In this document: positions 1-10,835 of the stretch, in pieces
How the letters are laid out: every line of letters begins with the position of its first letter
How positions within the stretch are numbered: the first letter of the stretch is position 1
Origin: Gracilaria domingensis
Lineage: Eukaryota; Rhodophyta; Florideophyceae; Gracilariales; Gracilariaceae
Reading direction: 5' to 3'
Assembly (NCBI GenBank): GCA_022539475.1
Contig: VCMS01000380.1
Location: 1-44,645, forward strand
Length of the DNA: 44,645 bases
The notes under the pieces: generated by a model
Seen by the model: the letters and a program-made list of their open reading frames with translations, nothing else
The model's database searches: none
What the model was told of the DNA's origin: nothing
Translations under genes and position numbers: made by a program

Positions 1-708
1 AGTCCTTTTGTCATGGCCAAAAGTCAATCCTTCTATCCTGCCAAGCCCGTCGCTTGCTCTGTCCTCTACGACGAAACTTCCTCACATTTGGCACCGCAAA
101 CAGCAGGCCCGACAAGCCCTTTTGTGCAAACTCCGAACAAGGCTTTCTTAAACGGTTCAACTGTTGTGAGTTGGTTCTGCCACGACGCTACGAATCAAGC
201 GATGGAAAATAGGGTGACTCTTTTTAGAGCTCCATGACAGAGTCCCCTGAAACCGCAGTTGGGGTGCGGTACCCATCCAAGCTGCGGGAGAAGCGTGAAG
301 ATCGGGATTAAAAAAGTAAGCCCTCCCCAACGCCGGGTGCCTCCCAACTGCCGGCGCGCTGAACCGAACCTTGTGTAGCCGTAAGGAAGTTGCTTTCGAA
401 GCAAGCTCTGTTTCGTTCAGAAGAACAAGGACATTCATGAGAGTCCATTGCCTGAAGTTGTACTCTGCGGCACAATTCCATCTGTGTTAAAATGGACACG
501 AAATGCAATGGATGAACACGGTCCGGTTTACGAATAACATGCAAACCCGAGGAAGAAGATGATAAATCGAAAAAAACTTGAGCGCTAGGGAGTTTCGCCA
601 GACGAATGCATGCAGAGCATAACTTTCGGCTGTATCATGCACGGAGGTGTTTATTATTAAAGCCGATGTTCCGCCTTCTGGGAAAACGTATGCGCTTTAG
701 CGGCGAGG
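1..708. other. Left-edge stretch without a recognisable gene
   Basis: Short ORFs occur in several frames on both strands between 13 and about 930. None carries a motif I recognise, and overlapping frames are equally open. I see no tRNA, no clear repeat and no splice-supported exon here. Confidence 0.4.
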
Positions 709-750
709 TTGCCATCTGGGGGTGGAGCGCATGTTATTTTCGAGGCAATG

Positions 751-1539
751 GGAAGATATCCGTCATCCGCTTTGGTCCACTGGGGTCTGAAGATGGTTTT
801 TGGGAGGTACATGACGATTGGTAACCAGAAAATGCAACGGGTACCCCTGAGAAGGGACGCAGTTGCTATGTTCAGCCCGTCTACAAACAGCAGAAAGTCA
901 GTGAAAGAATGGTTTGAAGATGACACACATGTGAAAATGCAGGAAGTTGTGTTTCACATGTCCGCTATGTCAGAATACATATTGCGATGTGCGTTTATCT
1001 CGAAGCAACGACGAGACCCTTCCATACTTCCGTTTCTAATTGAAGAGCGGATTCAACTACATCAAGATCATAACAACAGGGAGGTTGTCAGTTTTCACCC
1101 TTGCGACATACTCACAGAGTTATCTGATGAAAACGCATCTATATGCCTTGAGGAAGCCTTATTCATTGCACACGCAGCTGTTCTTCAGGGAGCAAAAGCC
1201 GAGTGTAAGAGATATGGCCGCAAGAGAGGTTATGGGCGGCAGCGGAAGAAGATCAATATGTCTATGCTACGGCAGCCCTTGACGGAGATAATGGATCGTG
1301 TCGTCAAGGGATTAGAAACCAGCGTAGAGGATGTAGTTGGCATTCCTCTAGAGTTCGATATATTTCATCTTCAAGCCTCACGTGCATTGAGGAAAGTCAT
1401 GAGAATATACGAGATTATTTTGGGGTCGCACCAGGAAGATCTTGTTGAAGGTGCTTCAAAGGACTCTAACAGTAATGGTAGTTCGCACTCGAGGAGGAAA
1501 GCGTACGTGTATAGGGAACCCTCTGATTGCGATCACTAG
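751..1539 (+). CDS. Hypothetical protein, unrecognised
   Basis: This is the longest open frame in the first 5 kb. The frame is open from 709, but the first in-frame ATG is near 751 and gives about 262 residues. I recognise no family. The middle looks like genuine coding sequence: a mixed, non-repetitive composition with acidic and amphipathic stretches (EEALFIAHAAVLQGAKAE, then LTEIMDRVVKGLETSVEDVV) and a basic patch KRYGRKRGYGRQRKK near residue 150. The tail is Ser/Asn-rich (SKDSNSNGSSHS), then basic. There is no signal peptide or membrane segment. The ORF has no internal lesion, unlike most coding relics further right. It could be a lineage-specific nuclear or RNA-binding protein, or a chance ORF. 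Confidence 0.45.
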   Translation, partial: GRYPSSALVHWGLKMVFGRYMTIGNQKMQRVPLRRDAVAMFSPSTNSRKSVKEWFEDDTHVKMQEVVFHMSAMSEYILRCAFISKQRRDPSILPFLIEERIQLHQDHNNREVVSFHPCDILTELSDENASICLEEALFIAHAAVLQGAKAECKRYGRKRGYGRQRKKINMSMLRQPLTEIMDRVVKGLETSVEDVVGIPLEFDIFHLQASRALRKVMRIYEIILGSHQEDLVEGASKDSNSNGSSHSRRKAYVYREPSDCDH

Positions 1540-4336
1540 ACCGAAGTAAGTATTATTGACCTTCTGCTCAAAAGCACAGTTATGTATAAAATACACATTC
1601 TTTTCTAGATGATATATGCAAAGGTAGAAATCCTGTTTTTAGTAGATGACTGCCCCTACTATAGATAACTCAGACTGAGTTGCGCCCCTTTGGGGCGCTC
1701 CGCGGCTGCGCGCCCGCGGGGCCGTATGTGCGCTGTATGTCCGCTGTATGTGTGCATGTCCGCGACTGCTGGAGAGCGCAGGCTTGGCGCGACGCAATTG
1801 GCGTCTGTGGTCGGTAAGCCTCCCCAGCAGTTCGTGAACTGCCATCTCGTCCGAGGTCGTTATGCGCCTCTGAGAGGCCGAGCAGGCTGCAACGCAGAAG
1901 CGTTTGAACGGCACTTTGGTTCACTGCTTGTTCACGCTTCTCGACGACGCGCCATCGTTCAGCCTCGTGGATCTGTGCCTGCCGTCTGCTGTAGATAGGT
2001 GGTCATCATCGGGATAAGTGGCTGTGGTTCTAGGAACCGGGAAACGCGCCGTTGGAAATGAGTGACACGTGACCATGTTATGGTGTTGGCGCCATGGCGC
2101 ACCATATCCTGATACGCCTCCAAAAAGCCTCGCCGGAAACCAAACGAGACGAGATACGTGTACAGCGCTCGCAGGCGGCCAAGTCCTAAAATTATTCAAA
2201 AAACTTAGTTCCAGACTATGCTTTCATCGACACCACTCCAATGAAACGCAGCATGGAACCAGGATGCGTGCCAGTCTCCAGGATGCCATTTTTTGGTTTC
2301 TAGGAATGGACACACTTTGTCTGATGATCACGCTGAACTCATACAAAACTATCGTTTCATACATTTTCTAGCAATTCAGACTTTTGAGCTCTCGCGTACT
2401 GTTCGGCGTCTTACTGCACATGCTGTGTATGTAGGTTCTGAAATATGATGGAAGGCACTTAACTATAAAAGAGGCAAGTATCTACAAAAAGAGGCAGTCT
2501 TTTACCAATTGGCTGACACTGTTAGAAGGAAGATCAATCTATTAAAAACTGCCTTCTCTACTGTCAGCACACGCATCGATAGATTCAAATTACATTTATC
2601 TTTGAGTCTTGAATCGCTATAAAACAGCAAATTTAAGTCGTGTCAGCTAAGTTATATATAGAAAAGTAATATTTCAACCAAATTTTCATGTTTAATTAGG
2701 TAGGTCTACTAAGTACACACAGAGAAGTACTGTATAAATTGAACTTTATTTCTTCCGACTTTCTAATCATTACGATGATCCTAAAAGCCCCTTGTATTGA
2801 TTCTTGTGCGGTATACAAAGGTAACTTTGTTATACATTTTTAACCACAACCTCTCTTTAATTCCCCAGGTAGCAGGGTGTGAATGCTGTTGGCAGAACGA
2901 ACACGATTTACAGCTCGTCGGCTGTCACTAGCGAATGCGACGCATTCCGCTCATCAATCCCTACAACAAAGAACGAGTAGCTCACAGATAGCGTTTTTAA
3001 CGTTCATCTGATGTACCGGGAAGGGTTAAGGATAGTAATGAAAGAAAACTGCTGGTACTGGACGTGCCGAGATACATTGCGAGGATGACATCTTCACAAG
3101 AAGCGGAAACACCTTTCGCACAAATGTCGTATTCAGGGTTCTGTGCATGATTTGCCAGAGCTGGAAGGCATCTCGATGTTAAGGAGGGGTTTGTCAGTGG
3201 CGGGCATGCTGCTGTGACGACGGGCAGATGGGCGAAGAGCAGGAGCATGAGCGAAAGTACTGAGGCGTTGATGAGAAGCATGGTTCAGTGCTAGAAGAGC
3301 AGTGTTAGACGGAGCACGTGTTAGCCCATGAGTTAGCGCTCTGTGAGGCGATGAGCGTTTACGTCGCACAGTGACCGCCCAGATTGCGCGAGAAGTAGGC
3401 AGTAGCAAACATGCCAGTTGTCGGAGGAGAGGCGATGGAGCAGATGAAGTGGGACGACAGCGCAATTTCTGAACGTCTGGTCGTGGATTGTTTGAGAGGT
3501 ATGTGTGCGCCAAGTTGGTAGAGTCCGCGCTGTTGGAACGAAACCGCCGCCGGACTCACTTGCTGATGCGCCATCCGTGAACGTCGAACATTTTGCGTGA
3601 TGTGTTTGAACGAGCCCCAGCGCTGTACTCATTGGGTATGGATACAGTCGCCCGGGAAACTTCAAAAAACTAAATTACCCCGGTTTTAGAGCCGTCTTGC
3701 AGGGCACACATATTTTTAAAATCTCCCTATTTCAAAATTGCTTACAGAGCGCATTTAAGAACATGGAGCTATTAGAAGGCGTGTTGAAGGCTTTGAAGCA
3801 AAGTATAACACGATAACGCTCTATTATCCAGTGATATATATTCCTATCTCTTTACAAAAAATCTTTGCCATGGTCAACGGGTGCGCAACTTCCCACAAAT
3901 TGTGTTGCTCACTACCAAAAAAGAATCACGAAATGTAAAATCAGCATCGCATTTTTGCATAAACATTTAACGTGCAACCACTCCGCTCGATATATTCCCC
4001 ATAAGCAAAAATCATTTCGTATGCTTTTGCTAAAACCGTATTTTGCCAATTACCTAGCTGCTTAAAAGCGAAGTAACCTGCCGTTGCGAGCTATTAAAAA
4101 ATAAATCAAAAACATCGCGCTTTCAAAAACCAAAGTACAAAACAACCAGCCGGTATAGGCCCACAATTGGAAACCATTTCCCTAAGCATACGCATGGGTT
4201 GCATCCACTACGTTTTGAAGAGTCGCAAGCCGCTACCACTGAGTTACACAAGATTGAGCCCATTAAACCCACGACAGTGCTGCAAAAACGCGTAGTACAA
4301 AGCCAAAACCGTTGGGCTGAACACGCGTGTAGTCAG
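1540..4336. other. Gene-poor spacer
   Basis: About 2.8 kb with no ORF I can support. 1680-2200 is GC-rich and starts with a perfect hairpin (GCGCCCC, loop TTT, GGGGCGC at 1682-1698), followed by CCGCGG motifs and short CTGTATGT repeats. 2200-2900 and 3660-4150 are AT-rich and look like ordinary non-coding DNA. The overlapping ORFs on the minus strand at 3.0-3.7 kb have no recognisable motif. Confidence 0.45.
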
Positions 4337-4379
4337 CTAATATAGCTTCCTATCGGCAAGACGATGGGAGTTGCAGCGC

Positions 4380-4760
4380 TGCATAGACGCATGGTAAGCG
4401 CCTATCGCGCCGCGGGCACGCTCGTATCGTAACTGCTGTGCTGTGCAAAAACGAGGTAAGCAGCTACAGGTAGCGCACCGTGTAGACTTGTGAACGGCGG
4501 CTTCATAGTGTATACGCATGTTGAGCAGCCACCGCACCGTGAGAACACGTAGAGCGCAGCCACTGTGTTGTGCGCAGCATCTGCATGCAAAACGTGCACC
4601 GTGTAGACGCGTAGAAGGCAGCCACCGCACCTTTTAGACATCGAATAAACAGCCAATTACCCGTAATGATCTGCTGATTGCTACTACAGGGATATGTGCC
4701 GTGCAAACCGCGAGACGAGTGTAGACGTGAAGGCGTTCGGAACCCTCCCCTCGATGGGGT
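4380..4760. repeat. Degenerate short tandem repeat
   Basis: The motif GCACCGTGTAGAC plus a cAGCCACCGCACC block recurs with drift at about 4470, 4530, 4600 and 4690. Spacing is irregular, at 60-90 bp. Every reading frame is broken, so this is not a coding repeat. It precedes the GC-rich coding relic at 5.6 kb and might be part of a decayed transposon leader or LTR, but I found no second copy to prove an LTR. Confidence 0.35.
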
Positions 4761-5586
4761 AGGCACAGCAATAGAGCCCCTCTCAGGGTAGCTGCACGAG
4801 CCGGGCGTAACTCCGGGAGCCACCGTCACAACGGGTGTAGAGAGGTAGTGACGAACCAAGAAGACGCGTGAAGCGGTAGAGATCACGACACAAGTCGGCA
4901 GATGACGTCAGCGCAACGGGCGGTAGCACTCGCGAGAGTGGCAACGACACGCGTTAGCGGTGCAGAGCCGCACGAGTGGGAAAACAAGTGAACGGTAGTC
5001 ACCGGCACGCAAATATGCGGTACCTGTATAGACAGTGACAAAAACCAACGAACACACACGAAAAGTGAAGACGCGCAAGCGGTACTGTGTTAATGATGCC
5101 GCGAGGCGGATAACGAACCCGACACATGGTGGCGACTCTCCGCAAGGAGGATATCACACACTGAGGGTGGTAAGTTAGAGCCGAACACTCGGTTGTTCGT
5201 TTACTCCCCAACAATGGGCTGAGCTCAACCTACTAAGTAGTGTAGAGGCGCTGACCCACTGTCAGGTGGCAGAGTAAAATATCTAAAATAAATACGTAAA
5301 ATACCTTAACTAATGGGTGCAAACTTCCCACACGTGTGTGACTCACCAGCAATGCTGTGCACTTCATAACTATCCAACATTGGATCCAATTCACCGTAGA
5401 ACGGGCTACACGTCCCCACTTCATAGTGTGTACCGTCACCTCCGGCGATGCCGCGATATTATATGAACCGCAATAGCGGGATAGTAACGCGATGAGCGTT
5501 GCACTACAACTCCCCCTCCTGAGGCGCGACCACGACCCGCAAACGCGTTCCCTTCTCCTTTCTGAAGGGTTTAAGTATATTTTCCG
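4761..5586. other. Spacer upstream of the GC-rich coding relic
   Basis: No ORF with coding character. A small stem CTCC-GCAA-GGAG lies near 5137-5150. The sequence could be the leader of the element whose coding relic starts near 5587, but no primer-binding site or LTR border is identifiable. Confidence 0.3.
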
Positions 5587-7588
5587 ATGTTGGGTTCCAA
5601 TCCTTCTCCCCCTGTTTCGCCACGCGAACACAGCGAACCATCGATCTCAACGCGCTCCGCGGTAGTATCCCCTCCGATACCTCGTCGTCGTCTTCCCGTT
5701 TCTTCTCTCCCGATCTCCTCGGTCCCTCGCGCCATCACTGCGATGAACAATCCGTACCAGGGCAACAATCAACCGCAAAGCAGGCCGTCAGACCAATACT
5801 TTGGTGGATTCGGTGCTCCCTCGTCCTCTGCGGCTTCCACAGTCCCTCTTGCGCCGGTCAATCCGGGTTTTCATACTGCTCCTCTTCCCCAGACGGATGT
5901 TCAGCCTGCGGAAGCTGCGACGCAGGCGCCTCAGTTGATCTGGATGGCTCCCGTGCCTACGGTTCAACCGGCTTTCAACCCGAACTCGGGGGCGTGGGCG
6001 TCCTAAGACGAGCTCGCGGATGTAGACCCCCGGTCCAATCCTTCACCGTTTTTGCGGGCGCCATGGTTCCAGCCGCGAGGCGTGACACTGCGCTTCCTCT
6101 TCGAGGCATACGCTAACGGTAGTGGTCATCCCCCAGGCGGAATTCACGTCTGGATGACGGTTACGTTTGAATGGCATCTCCGGGTTACCGTCCCCATGCA
6201 AGCGCTCGTCCACGGTCGTGGTCAGTCGCACAACTCCGCTCGGGCGGCTATGATTCGCGTAGCGCATATGCGAATGTAGCGAACGTACTCGGAGGGCCCT
6301 ATCCCCACGGAGTTCTGGTTTGATGTAGCGTTTTACCGAACTCTCGGCGAATTCCAATATAGAGAGAACCTTGCCCGGCTTGCCGGTGTTTTGGAACGTT
6401 ATCAGAACACGCCCGTACACCAGAATCTCCTGTGTTGGACTCGTCCGCTTCTGCGTGCTGAATTACGCTACCTTCCTCGCCAACCGCGGTCTGACTCTCT
6501 GCAGAACATGATCCGTCCTGAACGACGTGCTCGCTCCCGATGGGGTTACCTTATCCCGTATCAAAACAGGGAGTCAAACCGGATTCGTCCGCACCACATG
6601 CATGGGAGATATGTTCCTCTCCCCTTTGTGTGGGCGTGAGTGGAGGTCTGCCGTGGTTGTTACGTGTAACTCCCGCCGTGTCTCACTTATGTGGGCAGCA
6701 GGCTGGTAACGAACCCGTGTACGGGATGGTGGGCCGTCGTGCTCACGGAGTGGGCGGCACGCACAGCCGTATACATCCTCAACGAGGTCTATGACCAGTA
6801 TCGACTTGGTTCATTCCTCCGCGTTTGCGGCAGCTCATACACTCCTTGGATCTTACAATCCCGCTTGACGGTAATGGAAACCTATCTGAGTTGATCAGTC
6901 TCTTGCGAGTGATGGACACTGTCGACTAGAACCAGGTTCCGTGCTCAAAGAGCCAGCGCGACGAGGGTGACCTCGCTGTGAACCGCTCTCCGAGTCGCAG
7001 GTCCCCGCTTGCGGGTGATTATATCTACTATGACCCGTGGACTCGCGTACCGATCACCAACGCCGAGGCGGAAATGCTGCGGAACGCCGAGCGAGTTATC
7101 CCTCCGGGGCATCCAACGGGCTTCATCATGACGGATGAATTCTTCCATCCCGTGGGGGACCAGAACATCATGGTGAATGACGCCCCCGATAACAAAGATG
7201 CCTACGGGGACGTCATCCAGTCAATGCCCCCTGCGGCGGGTGCAACTCCTGCTCCAGCACTGCCTGGCCCTTGGGGGGTGCGAACGCTGCTATCCCGACT
7301 CCGGTGTATGTTCCTCTCACGCCTGTGGCGGCTTCGATACCCGCAGGTCCAGCTGGGCCTCCTGTATCCGCTCCGGAGGAGGGTGCTGCTCCGCCCGCGA
7401 TGGCGGCGTCGGTTACACCGAACGAAGCCGCGAACGCGGGGATCTCTGACGAAGCGCGGGCTGCCGTGATTGCTCAATTCCTCAACGAGGCTGGAGTCTC
7501 CGATACAGCGTCGGGTAACGTGGCGCAGATGCGCGATGCGCTCATTGCGCAACTCGCGAACAAGGGCAACCAGCCGGAATCCGAGTGA
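5587..7588 (+). pseudogene. Decayed GC-rich coding region, unknown structural-like protein
   Basis: A coding-like region of about 2 kb is spread over all three plus frames. The N-terminal piece (5587-6006) is rich in Pro, Ser, Asn and Gln and ends at TAA 6004-6006. The next coherent pieces are near 6300-6470 (TEFWFDVAFYRTLGEFQY), 6740-6830 (TEWAARTAVYILNEVYDQYR) and 6978-7260 (GDYIYYDPWTRVPITNAEAE). The last, 7271-7588, is an Ala/Pro-rich tail ending normally in TGA. Switching frames at least four times is needed to follow it. Composition is clearly more GC-rich than the flanks. I recognise no Gag zinc knuckle (CX2CX4HX4C), protease or polymerase motif. It may be a retroelement Gag or the capsid gene of an integrated dsRNA virus. 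Neither is shown by sequence alone. Confidence 0.45.
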
Positions 7589-8013
7589 CTCGTGCCGCTC
7601 CTCCAATAGGCTGATACTCAATAGTTAGGCCGTTGCGAGCTCGGATAGCGAGCCGCAACATAGTTACGATACCCAGTAAAACTGTGATCTTCTCTTGAAC
7701 TTCAAGGCTTCTTCCATTTCTCAAGGTATATACTTCATAATCTTCTCCCTTCCGGGGTAACCTTCGTCTTACGAGTTTCCATTTCCTCTTCATAGAGTCT
7801 TCTTTCTCTTTCGAGTGTATCTAACTTCTCCTCTTCCTGAGGGCATAACATATCTGCACTTCAACTGTCCTCTTAACAGAGTGTTTCCTCACCACGCGAG
7901 TAGCGGTACTGTACTCCTCTGGAGGTTGTCGCGGCCTCCCTCGAAAGAGTGTTGTAGTTTGTAGAACCATTCGAGCGCGGTACGCGATCAGCCTCCGTCT
8001 CCAATGACGTGTT

Positions 8014-9041
8014 TTAACCGACCATCGCTTGATGTAAGTTAGCCGGCAACGGCGTGTTAGTGCAACGGTGGTACTGCACGATCTTCGATCGGGGTAGATG
8101 CGCCACGGGTTCGTCTGAGTCCCGCGACGGCGGATAGCCATACCAGTGTACCTGGTACTGAACATACCCCTTCGGGTTCCAGCTGTGTCGCACTATGTGG
8201 TCTACAACAAACTCCTTCCAGTAAACTTCTCGCTCGAGCTCTTCGGACGAAGGGTCATCAGCGCGCCGCGGCGGTGCCGTCACATCGTCACCAGCGGTGC
8301 TGTGAGTTTCTACTGACGCCTTCGGCGGTAGACATGTCCTCTGTTGAGTGTTCGATTCCCGTTTTCGGGCTGCCTCAAGCAGCTTCGCCGCTTCGGCGGG
8401 TCCGCGAACGGCTAGTTCACGCGATAGTTCCCGTCCTGACGGTGAAGATGGACAGGGAGGCGGAGTGCTTGCCACAGCGCGTGCCGGTTCACGTGACTGC
8501 GGACGCCGGATCGTGGCTGCGGCACTGCCGGCGGATCTGGATGGCCCACTGTGTGGTGAACTTCGCGCGCCACGTGACGTGTGGTGTGCGAGCGCTCCTG
8601 CGGTGGCAGCGTGCGTTTTCCCTAAATCAGAGCTGTAATCCGACTCTCCTCTGAGGCGTGCACCGTCATGACTTAGCAAACCGTCATGAAGTGCGTTCAA
8701 CGACTTCCCCACGGATAGGTGCAACGGTAGGCTGTCGGGACCGGCTCCGCGGTGTGTGTCCTCCGCTTCGGCAAGCGTCTTCTCTTCTTCCTGCTCTGCA
8801 GTGTCAACGATACCGGGATCGGCCTGACTGCCTTAGCGCGCGCCTGCGACGGCGGTATGCGGCGGTCGTCAGCGACAGAATGCGGCGACTGCGCGTCCGA
8901 AGTACTCCGTGTGGTAGTATCCAACTTCGTTGTAGCCTTGCTCTTCCCAGAGTTCGGTTGTTCAGTATCACCTTCCGGCCATGCCGTGGAATCTTCGCGA
9001 ACGAGAGGACGCTCCGCGTCCGGCGTCCTCACGACGAGCAA
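8014..9041 (-). pseudogene. Chromodomain protein relic, probably chromovirus integrase tail
   Basis: Minus-strand ORF 8724-8014 (236 codons) ends in a recognisable chromodomain at about residues 165-220. It has FVVDHIVRHSW, then VQYQVHWYGYPPSRDSDEP, then a polar helix-like end KIVQYHR. This matches the chromodomain pattern hydrophobic-VE-I, YLVKWKGY, WEP, but with H and Y for the usual K/G positions and S/D-E-P for WEP. Upstream is a low-complexity Ser/Ala/Arg/Pro region. An overlapping frame continues it to 9041, so there is one frameshift near 8700. In chromoviruses (a Ty3/gypsy clade) such a domain ends the integrase. No integrase core is adjacent. The fragment lies opposite in orientation to the 5.6-7.6 kb relic, so they are probably separate elements. 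Confidence 0.55.
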
Positions 9042-9049
9042 GATGAATT

Positions 9050-10467
9050 AAGACAAGACAAGAGTGCTAAGATGGTCTCAAAAGAGTGCAAAGGCATCGC
9101 AGATGTGGGGAAAGAGCGCTTTGTTGGGTGAGAAGAAGGGCGTGGCGGGAGCAGAATGGGTGTGGTGGAGTGGTTGCAGCGTGGGACTGCAGTCGGCTGC
9201 AAGATGAATTAAGACAAGGGCGAGAATGCTCAGATGTCCTCCAGAGAGGTTAAAAGGCCATCGCAGATGTTGGGGAAAAAAAGCGTTGCGTTGGGGAGGA
9301 GGAAGGCTGGTGAGGGAGCAAGAATGGTGTGGGCGGAGTGTTGGGTCGTGGGACTGGCAGTGGGCTGCAAGAAGAATTAGAAGAGCAAGAAGTGGCTGAG
9401 ATGCCTTCACAGAGCGTTTGAAGGCATCGTAATGGGTGAAAAGCGCTTGGTGTGGTGGGAGGAAAGCTTGTTAGGGAGCAGAATGGGGTGTGGCGGAGTG
9501 GTTGGGGCGTGGGACTGCAGTGGGCTGCAAAGAAGAATTAAGACAGAGCAAGAGTGCTGAGATGGTCTCAGAAGTGCAAAGGCATCGCAGATGTGGGGAA
9601 AGAGCGCTGTTAGCGGTGAGGGAGAAAGATGTGGTGGGAGCAGAATGGGTGTGGCGGAGTGGTTGGGGCTGGGACTGCATGGCTGCAAGAAGAATTAAGA
9701 CAGAGGCGAAAGTGCTGAGATGGGCTCCAGAGAGTTGAGAGGCATCGTAAACGTGGTAGAAAAGCGCTTGGTGTGGGAGGCGTGGGACTGCAGTGGGCTG
9801 CAAGAAGAATTAAGACAGGGCGAGAGTGCTGAGATGGCCTCCAGAGAGTCGAAAGGCATCGTAAATGGGGTAGAAAAGCGCTTAGTGTGGTGGGAGGAAG
9901 GCTCATGAGGGAGCAGAATGGGTGTGGCGGAGTGGTTGGGGCGTGGGACTGCAGTGGGCTGCAAGAAGAATTAAGACAGAGCGAGAGTGCTGAGATGGCC
10001 TCCAGAGAGTTGAAAGGCATCGTAAATTGGGTAGAAAAGCACTTGGTGTGGTGGGAGGAAGGCTGGTGAGGGAGCAGAATGGGTGTGGCGGAGTGGTTGG
10101 GGCGTGGGACTGCAGTGGGCTGCAAGAAGAATTAAGACAGAGCAAGAGTGCTGAGATGGCCTCCAGAGAGTTGAAAGGCATCGTAAATTGGGTAGAAAAG
10201 CGCTTGGTGTGGTGGGAGGAAGGCTGGTGAGGGAGCAGAATGGGTGTGGCGGAGTGGTTGGGGCGTGGGACTGCAGTGGGCTGCAAGAAGAATTAAGACA
10301 GAGCGAGAGTGCTGAGATGGCCTCCAGAGAGTTGAAAGGCATCGTAAATTGGGTAGAAAAGCGCTTGGTGTGGTGGGAGGAAGGCTGGTGAGGGAGCAGA
10401 ATGGGTGTGGCGGAGTGGTTGGGGCGTGGGACTGCAGTGGGCTGCAAGGAGAATTAAGACGAGGCGA
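9050..10467 (+). repeat. 161-bp tandem repeat array with tRNA-Ser-like head
   Basis: The landmark GCAGAATG(G)GTGTGG starts at about 9151, 9317, 9478, 9640, 9913, 10074, 10235 and 10396. That is eight landmark-bearing units plus a shortened one at about 9778 that lacks the landmark, and partial edges. Spacings are 166, 161, 162, 273 (161 plus a 112-bp shortened unit), 161, 161 and 161. The three right-hand units are almost identical; the left-hand ones carry many indels and substitutions. Because 161 is not a multiple of three, the unit changes frame each copy, so the ORFs through the array on both strands are by-products. Each full unit contains TGGCGGAGTGGTTGGGGCG, close to the D-arm/A-box of serine and leucine tRNAs, followed by GGACTGCAG, as in the anticodon arm of tRNA-Ser(GCT). 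Confidence 0.9.
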
Positions 10468-10835
10468 AATTTAGTGCAGGTTGGTTCCGCCAAGCTGTGA
10501 GTGAAGTCGTTAATATAACGAGGCGCTTCCAAGATATCACGGACATCTCCAAAGCGAAGACTATTCGCCCAAGAAAGGTGTCAAACAGATTTGAATGGAA
10601 CAGGTCCTATTCTGTGACACAGAAGGTGAACAAAGGTGGGAACATCTCACCTTCATAGACGATTCGATGAAGGCTCGAATTTCAAAACGAAGTTCGGATC
10701 AGATTGCGTTTAGCTGCTTTTCTTCGATCGAGGCTGTGGATGGGCCAATAGAAGAAGATATTTGGAATGTGTGCAATTTTTGTAGCATCGCTCGATGACT
10801 GGCAATCAATCGAGATGTCAGTCTGAGCTTCTTCA

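Noticed and set aside
4080..7645. Shared GCCGTTGCGAGCT at 4080 and 7629 as element borders
   Set aside because: A 13-base match is expected by chance several times in 44 kb, and no longer similarity surrounds it.
9158..10450. Functional tRNA-Ser genes within the satellite
   Set aside because: The anticodon stem does not pair properly and no T-arm (GGTTCGAATCC) or acceptor 3' strand follows. Only the 5' half resembles a tRNA.
9078..10532. Repeat protein encoded by the minus-strand ORFs with MQPTAVPRPNHSATP motifs
   Set aside because: The 161-bp unit is not a multiple of three, so the same peptide appears in different frames. The ORFs are a by-product of the satellite.
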